Assembly: GCA_033961575.1 (NCBI GenBank)
Contig: CM066730.1
Coordinates: 135,107,523 to 135,171,522 of the forward strand
Direction of reading: 5' to 3'
DNA: 64,000 nt
Source: Aselliscus stoliczkanus
Lineage: Eukaryota > Chordata > Mammalia > Chiroptera > Hipposideridae
Shown: one piece after another, positions 57,880 through 64,000 of the stretch
Layout: each line of letters begins with the position of its first letter
Position numbering within the stretch: position 1 is the first letter of the stretch
Notes under the pieces: model-generated
Told to the model about the DNA's origin: nothing
What the model saw: only the letters and a program-made list of their open reading frames with translations
The model's database searches: none
Position numbers and translations under genes: made by a program

Positions 57880-58470
57880 GATCCATAGCAGCCAGAGGGG
57901 ACCCTTTCACAGCACAAATCATATCACTCTCCTGATTAAAGCCCATGGTGATGTCCCCTGGGCCTTAGGAAGCCTAAGGGCTAGAATCCTTATCCTGCAT
58001 GGTCTAGCCTCTGCCTGCCTCTCCAACCTTATCTTATGCCACTCAAGCCCTCATGCTTTGTGCCCCAGGGGTCCCAGGCCATTGCTCTCCAGCCTTTTTC
58101 TGTTCTTCAGACAAACCACGTTTCCTCTGGCCCCAGGGCCCTTGCAAATGTGTCTGCCTGGAACCCTTCTCACCTACTTTTTCTAGGTAGTTCTTCAAAC
58201 TTCAGCTCAAACAAGGCTTCCTCAGGGAAGGCTTATACTAACTCCCCAAACTTGATCAGATTTCTACCTCTCACAGCTCCCTCTACTGTCCCTTTACAGC
58301 TTTTATCCTCACTTGAAGTGATATATTTGTGTGATTATTGGATCAATGGTTATTTTCATTGGTACACTGTACATTCTATGAAGGCAGGGACCATGGATAT
58401 TTGGGGCTCATATGGGCTTTGAACAGTACCTGACATACAGCCCTCAGCAAATATTTGAAAGAAGGAAGAA
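57880..58470 (+). repeat. Long L2 LINE 3' region
   Basis: About 590 bases: AAATCATATCACTCTCCTGA, TCCTTATCCTGCATGGTCTA, GGCCCTTGCAAATGTGTCTG, CTTCAAACTTCAGCTCAAAC, CTATGAAGGCAGGGACCATG, CAGTACCTGACATACAGC. The 128-codon open frame at 58036-58422 is contained in it and is read from non-coding L2 tail. Confidence 0.85.
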
Positions 58471-58923
58471 AGGAGTGAACACTCATTTCCACATAAGAGT
58501 CCTTCACATATTTAAAGATACTACTATGCTTCTCTTCTTCATGATTTAATTGTCACATGATTAGTGATCTCAGTGCCTCACCTACCCTTCATCATCGTCA
58601 GTTTTAGACCCCTCACCAGCCCTCTGCTCACACACCAGGGAGCTGACAGGGAGAGGATTGCTTCTTGTGATCTTAGACACTCTCCTTCTCCTAGCCCACC
58701 CACAGGCCATAACAGCTTTGGATGTATAATGCAAACACATTGTTCTTTTGTTTAAACATAATGCAGAACTATTAAAGAAACTTTGGAAAATTAGAAAAGT
58801 GTAAAAAAATTCTTAGATACACCATGCAAAGAAAAACACTCAATAATTTACAATAATTCCTTTATTTTTTGTAAATAAATGTTTGTAGTATGTGAGAAAG
58901 GATTATATAGTAGAAATATACCT

Positions 58924-58950
58924 ACACACACACACACACACACACACACA
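58924..58950 (+). repeat. (CA)n microsatellite
   Basis: Thirteen CA units, uninterrupted. Confidence 0.97.
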
Positions 58951-59029
58951 ATCTCACTTTTTGATCAATATTAAATCATAAAAATATTTCTATATTATTA
59001 CATAACCTTTACAAATATCATTTTAAATG

Positions 59030-59440
59030 GTGCTATATCGGTTAGAAATGCTTTCTGCTGCGATGGACAGTAAAGCTTGGGAGGCTTCAACAAATACGAG
59101 GTTATTCTCACATAACAAGAAGTCTGAACGTAGGCAGTTGCTGACATTGCTGTAAATCGCTTTTTCCTCATGGCTGTGCTATAATTGCTGTAGTTCCTAC
59201 CATCATATTTATGTGCCAGGCAGGAAGAAGAGGAAAGAATGTGCCACTTCCATCCTTCCCATGTTTCAGGAAAAGCCAAAGCCCTCCCAGTGCCCTCAGC
59301 AGACTTCCACTTAATGAACCTTCGACCAGACTCTGTCTATGATCAATGCTAGGCACAAAAACCTCTGGAAAACTGAGTATTTAGTTTTTCCAGCCTATTA
59401 GGTTGAGGCAGGGAAAGGAAACTGGGTACCTTTCCCACAT
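59030..59440. repeat. Unclassified old interspersed repeat (tentative)
   Basis: TCTCACATAACAAGAAGTCT, TTTCCTCATGGCTG and a CCCTCCCAGTGCCCTCAGCA, GACTTCCACTTAATG run resemble a mammalian medium-copy repeat. I cannot name the family. Confidence 0.35.
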
Positions 59441-59767
59441 CCTATCTGGTTAATTCCATCTCATTTGATCTCAGCCCCTTATATAAAAATCACAGGGACT
59501 TTATAAGGACTCTTTCCTCCTCTTGCTTCCTGATTTGTGAAAATCAACCCGATAAGCAAGCTGTGGTTTCCAATCAAAAATTTTACAGAGATGATTTTGG
59601 TTGTCACTATGTTTGTGGAGGTGCCTTTGGTGGGCGGGGGCCAAGGCTGTTGAACATCCCCCGATGCATAGGAAAGCGGAACAATGGACACCTGCCAAGC
59701 CCCAAATGCCAATAGTGTCCTTATGGACTCCCATTTGGGGCAATCCTGGAAATGACTTCATCAGAAA

Positions 59768-60240
59768 CAGGGAGAGAAGGAGGAAGGGAGGGGGGGAGGG
59801 AGGGATGGAGGGAGGGAGGAAAGGAGGGGGGGAGGGAAGGAGGGAGGAAGTAGGGGAGGGAGGAAGGAAGAAAGGAATGGAAGGGAGAAGGAAGGAAGGA
59901 GGAGAGGGAGGAAGTGAGGGAGAAAAGGAGGAGGGGAGAGAGGGAGGCAGGGAAGAAGGAAGGAAGGAAGGAAGGAAGGAAGGAAGGAAGGAAGGAAGGA
60001 AGGAAGGAAGGAACAAGGGAGGAAGGAAGGAAGGGAGGGAGGAAGGAAGGAAGGAAGGAAGGAAGGAAGAAAGGAAGGAAGGAAGGAAGGGAGGAAGGGA
60101 GGAAGGGAGGAAGGGAGGAAGGAAGGAGAGAAGGGACAAGGGAGGAAGGAAGGAAGGGAGGGAGGGAGGCAGGAAGGAAGGAAGGAAAGGGAGAAGGAGG
60201 GGAAGGTGGGAGGGAGGAGGGAGAGGAGGGAGGAAACGGA
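59768..60240 (+). repeat. GGAA/GGGA polypurine tract
   Basis: About 470 bases almost wholly of purines with roughly ten scattered pyrimidines. It contains long pure GGAA arrays (from about 59958 and 60040) and GGGA/GGGGGA stretches at the 5' end. Frames of 272, 245, 163 and 113 codons on both strands encode Gly-Arg-Lys-Glu or Pro-Ser-Phe-Leu repeats and extend only slightly outside. They are simple-repeat artefacts. Confidence 0.97.
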
Positions 60241-61365
60241 ACACCGTGTCATTAAACACTACAAAGGACAGAAGACTGATAATACTGCTCAGTGATGGAG
60301 TACATACAACCCTATGCATACTACTTGCTTCTTCCTAACCCTCAATTTATATCATGTCAGTATATGCAGATAAGATTATTTAAATTGCCCTCCTAGAGAC
60401 GCATTTAAGAAAAGGAATGGTAGCAGATCTTTACTCTTTCTGGCTTTCAAAGGGTTCCTCCTGGGGTTTTGGGACCTGATATTGTTTGCAATTTGTTCTT
60501 CCCCCGAGGAGGTTAGGAAAAATAGAAAGGCCTCAGACAGGTAGTGCTATGGTGTTTAATGATGATAGGCAGAGGAGGGAAAGCACAGATCAGCTTTTTC
60601 CTCTCGGCAGAGCCTGGGCTATTAGGAGAAGGAAATTTAGTGTTTGATTTGCCCATTCTCCATTCCTCATCGAGGCTTTGGTCCCAAATTGCTAAACCTC
60701 CATTCAACAGTTAAATTAAACATAACTAACTTTGTTGATATTATTTCACAGCCGAATAACTTGATATTCATACTCTTTGTGTGTTCAATAAGTACAGTGC
60801 TCAGACACATTTTTAAGTCTCAGCTGGTGATGAATTCTGCTGAGCTAAACTTGTGTTGCACAGGATTCTGCTCAGCTGAGACGGGGTACGCTATTGCACT
60901 GTAAAAATAAGCTTCAAGCCATAATTTTGATGGGCCCCTCACAGTAACTAAGCATCCCTCTTCTCCTCCCTCTTAGTAGCAACACCCATTTGCCACTTGC
61001 ACATCCTAACCTATAGGAATCCCATGCAGACAATAGTCCTTTACACCCATGCCTCTAAGGTGCGGAGAGCACTAAAATTGGACTCCTACAGCCACCGTAT
61101 TTGTTCCCTCTGCCTCTTCATGGACTGGTGACTATAAGCAGGTCACTTCATCTCTGATAGTCAGATTCTATGTTTGGCAGATATGGAGATAAAAACCCTG
61201 TCTTTCGACCATACACGTTTGCTGCAAGCTCAAGTTTCCAAAGCACTGAAAACATGCTGCAAGTGGTCGGGTGCTATTCACTATTATTTACATTTTCACC
61301 TATAATTGGAGTCTTAGCCTCTATACCTGACAGGAATCACCCAATATATATTTGAACTGAATAAT
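60241..61365. other. Unique sequence, nothing recognised
   Basis: Mixed composition, no nameable repeat. The 86-codon frame at 60644-60904 has no domain. Confidence 0.4.
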
Positions 61366-61369
61366 AAAT

Positions 61370-61620
61370 CCATGTGTTTATTTATTCATCAAACATGTAT
61401 TGGGCACTTTCCATGTACTGAGCCATGTGCTAAATACTGTGGGTGTAAAGAATGAAATTGTGTTTTAGTTTGAGAGATAAACAAATAAATAATTATAAGA
61501 CAGTGAGATCTGCACTACATAATGGAGACATATACAAGGTTTCTGAGCATATGACATTCTGCCCAGGTGAGCGAGTACCACTGCACAGAGGGGTCAACTT
61601 ATGAGAGAAAGGTGGAGAGC
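61370..61620 (-). repeat. L2 LINE 3' end
   Basis: TTTATTCATCAAACATGTAT, TGGGCACTTTCCATGTACTG, AGCCATGTGCTAAATACTGT, TAAACAAATAAATAATTATA. Confidence 0.72.
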
Positions 61621-61624
61621 ATCA

Positions 61625-61800
61625 CAAATGCTGATGAGAAGCATGTACCCATCACTCCACTAAGAACTTTATACACATTCTTCCCTCTAATCGTCATAAC
61701 AGCCCTGTGGAGTAGGTAGCATTACATCTATTTTCTAAGTAACAAGGCTAAGGCCTAAATAACTCACCTAAAGGCCACCACTGGTAAGGGAGGAGAGCCT
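61625..61800 (-). repeat. MIR SINE
   Basis: CACTAAGAACTTTATACACA, TCGTCATAACAGCCCTGTGG, AGTAGGTAGCATTACATCTA, then AGGCCTAAATAACTCACC. Confidence 0.8.
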
Positions 61801-62264
61801 GGCTTCCAAAGCCACACACACACACCCTCAGGAGGCTGGGCTCCCAGCTCCTCATGACTGCCACACTGCCATCTCACAGGCTGAGGAAAAGCACGTTGGT
61901 CTTTTTGTACAACAGTGGCTTAAAAATTATCTGAAAGCTCTTAGGGGACATTAATTATGAGTTAACAAAAGCAATGCAAATTATCTTTTTTAAAAAGCAG
62001 GATGTGGAGGTTATTGTCAGCACATGTGTGGATATCTCACCAAACCCAAAAGCAGGAAGTGCAGTTGAGTCTCCCAAGGGTCTGGAACTAAGTGCTGGAA
62101 ACTCCACAAACAAGGCAGATTCTCACCCCCTGGCACCCCCCCCCCAGCTGTGTTCCATTCTCTCTGTTATAGTCATTATTTTCTCTCTTCAGACCATCTT
62201 TCCTTGCTTCTCCATGAATAAGGCCACCACCCCCTCTCCCTGTTATACCCAGTCCAAGTAACCA

Positions 62265-62430
62265 CAGAGGACTGACTAGCACCTCTAAATTCCAATTCCA
62301 AATTCCTGGACGAGGAAATCTGATTGGCCCAGCTTGGGTTAACTCTCTGTGTCCTGCAGTGTGGGCTGTGCAGAGTGACTTCCCTCCAAAGACAGCAGCC
62401 TGGGAAGGGTTGGGGGGAGTAGAGAAATCC
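62265..62430. repeat. Unclassified old repeat fragment (tentative)
   Basis: The words TCTGATTGGCCCAGCTTGGG and the preceding CCAAATTCCTGGACGAGG resemble the repeat type at 3780-4310. The opposite-strand frames here (62088-62460) are not supported as genes. Confidence 0.3.
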
Positions 62431-62489
62431 GACAAACACTACTTCAGTCAAGTGATCCAAGTCAACATCGACAACGGTCAGTCATGTTG

Positions 62490-62760
62490 ATAGTAGATAT
62501 CCTTGATAAGTTGTGATGAAAATGGTACCTCACTTCTGTGGTCTTCCTCCCCCAAATTCAGAACATCAGTGTTATCATGAGGAAAACATCAGACAAGTCC
62601 CAACTGAAGGACATTCTACATGATACCTGACCAGTACCTCAAAACTGTCAAGTTCATCAAAAGCGGGAAAGTCTAAGAAACTGTCACAGGCAAGAAAAAA
62701 CTAAGAAAATATGACCACCAAATGTAACCTGATATCCTGGGTGGGATCCTGAATCAGTGG
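62490..62760 (+). mobile_element. L1-like 3' non-coding fragment
   Basis: GAGGAAAACATCAGACAAGT, CCAACTGAAGGACATTCTAC, CAAAACTGTCAAGTTCATCA, GAAACTGTCACAGGCAAGAA, ACCAAATGTAACCTGATATC, CCTGGGTGGGATCCTGAA follow the 3' untranslated part of old L1M elements. The copy stops before the usual L1 terminus. Confidence 0.7.
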
Positions 62761-64000
62761 GAGTGCTGCCTTTGGATGTGGATATTTTGGTTGTTTTCAC
62801 TCCCCTCTTCTTCCTGAGAAAGATAGTGCCTTCCCAGGCTGCTACCTCCAATCACTAAGAGGTCATCAAGGGAGCCTGGGCCAGTCACTGAAGGATTTCC
62901 ATCTTGGCTTAGCAACTCTGAATGGGACCTATACCTCATCCATGTTTTATGCCCTTTAGGGGACCTATCCTTGCTTCTCTCAAGATAGTCTTATAAAACC
63001 TTTCTAAGAACAAGAGCATCTTCTCATGATCAACCTTCGGAATGGGCACTAAAGATAATTTTCACTTTAATAGTTCAGATTGTAAGAGGAAAGACAGCTG
63101 GGTGTGGCTTATCTAAGCATTTTCTTTCCCAAAGCAGTGGAGATGGACAGAACACACAGGAGTTTCTGGACATTTGAGCTAACATTTGGATATTTTAACC
63201 CTTTTCCTCCCTCCCTGTTCTCCCTTCTACTGTCACCATTCAAAGTTATTTAAATCTTATGAACTGAGTTTTAGCTGATGAACTAATTCCTCCAGGGAAA
63301 ATGTCATTAATTCAGTAGGCCTCTTCATTCCATTATTTAAAGAACAGCCCTCAAACATGTTTTGTTTTAATAAATGGCTGTATTCTCTGCTATGGTTTGC
63401 AGAGTCCTAATGAACGTGGCACTTTTCAATCTGCCCTGTGGTTTATTTTCAGCCCTGTCACATAGAAAGTCACTTTGATCCTTACAGTCAGGCCAGTTTT
63501 CTCATCCAAAGGGACCCAGTTAAGTCCTACTGATATTAGATGTTAACATCCCTACACCACTGGGTGAGCTTCTGTACCCTACACCTGAAGCAGCCTTCTC
63601 CACCACCAGCACACCTGTGGGTCAGGATGTTAAGCAGCTCCTCTCTACCAAACCCCAGTCATGTAATTTGGAATCTTGAGGCTGAACAATTCCATGCTCT
63701 GTCCACTGAGAGACTCTTCCCCATGACCTAGGCCCTAGTTTTCACTCTTGTTATATACACATGTCAGTGTCTCTGACTAAAAGCTTCTATAAAGGTAATG
63801 ATTTATTCACCTCATCTCACCTATAACATTAGCACAATGCCTGCACAGAGTATACATAACACACTTAGTAAACAGAAGGGCAAAGATACAGAGCCCCTCC
63901 ATGTACCCTGTTTGAGCCAAAGTCACTGCTACAAACATGGATGGCGCTTGATGCTTAGACAGGTATAGAACGAGGATTTAAAAAGAATGTCCTCTCGGCA
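62761..64000. other. Unique sequence to window end
   Basis: No gene recognised. A weak L2-like stretch may lie at 63780-63880 (ACATTAGCACAATGCCTGCA). The rest is unremarkable. Confidence 0.35.

Noticed and set aside
58036..58422. 128-codon open frame
   Set aside because: Entirely inside the 3' non-coding region of an L2; no reverse transcriptase or other domain.
59501..60338. Frames of 272, 245, 163 and 113 codons on both strands
   Set aside because: They are read through the GGAA tract and encode only low-complexity repeats, open in several frames at once. A simple repeat without stop codons explains them.
1..64000. Tandem SINE and microsatellite arrays considered as a CRISPR-like or other repeat-spacer system
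   Set aside because: Repeats are dispersed with individual target duplications; no regular repeat-spacer spacing exists and the DNA is plainly mammalian.

Overview
The window is mammalian nuclear DNA that reads as intergenic or deep-intronic sequence. I found no reading frame that I can support as a protein-coding exon, no functional RNA gene, no CRISPR array and no operon-like structure. The open frames present are short, lack family motifs, and mostly lie in repeats: SINE bodies, L2 and LTR fragments, microsatellites and one GGAA tract.

Organism. The ancient mammalian repeats MIR, L2, MER5 and MLT1-type LTR occur throughout. Over them lies a younger layer of tRNA-derived SINEs, including a dimeric element resembling the bat Ves family and two other families ending in a polyadenylation signal plus an A-tail. 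No Alu, B1/B2, carnivore or ruminant SINEs were seen. This points to a bat (Chiroptera), perhaps the rhinolophoid side, but the family-level placement is inference from memory of SINE types.

Layout. 1-12 kb: mixed repeats (long SINEs at 1-389 and 5.8-6.2 kb, an MLT1-like LTR at 6.6-7.0 kb, a short SINE at 7.06-7.16 kb, several MIR/L2). 12.3-18.2 kb: no recognisable SINE, LINE or LTR, rich in homeodomain-type ATTA cores, the best candidate block of conserved non-coding DNA. 18.8-25 kb: MIR/L2/MER5, with an Ile-type SINE nested in an L2. 25.4-27.4 kb: repeat-poor. 27.4-36.3 kb: L2, MIR, one long SINE, one Ile-type SINE, one short SINE, and a LINE-like insertion with a 14-bp target duplication. 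36.5-39.2 kb: repeat-poor. 39.2-46.4 kb: dense repeats, including the best Ile-type SINE, three consecutive MIRs and the Ves-like dimer. 46.5-48.9 kb: repeat-poor, with retained CpGs. 51.2-54.7 kb: L2 with an internal tandem duplication, then three long SINEs in alternating orientation. 54.7-57.4 kb: repeat-poor. 57.5-64 kb: MIR, a long L2, a 470-bp GGAA-type purine tract and an L1-like 3' fragment.

How it fits together. There is no gene set to integrate. The informative content is transposon history (target duplications, nesting, a possible short SINE subfamily, a tail module shared by unrelated tRNA heads) and several unique blocks that could be regulatory. I did not find a clear new biological system. 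The most useful leads are the short SINE form with a recurrent 3' breakpoint, the well-kept tRNA-Ile-like fold at 39196-39269, and the repeat-free block at 12.3-18.2 kb.
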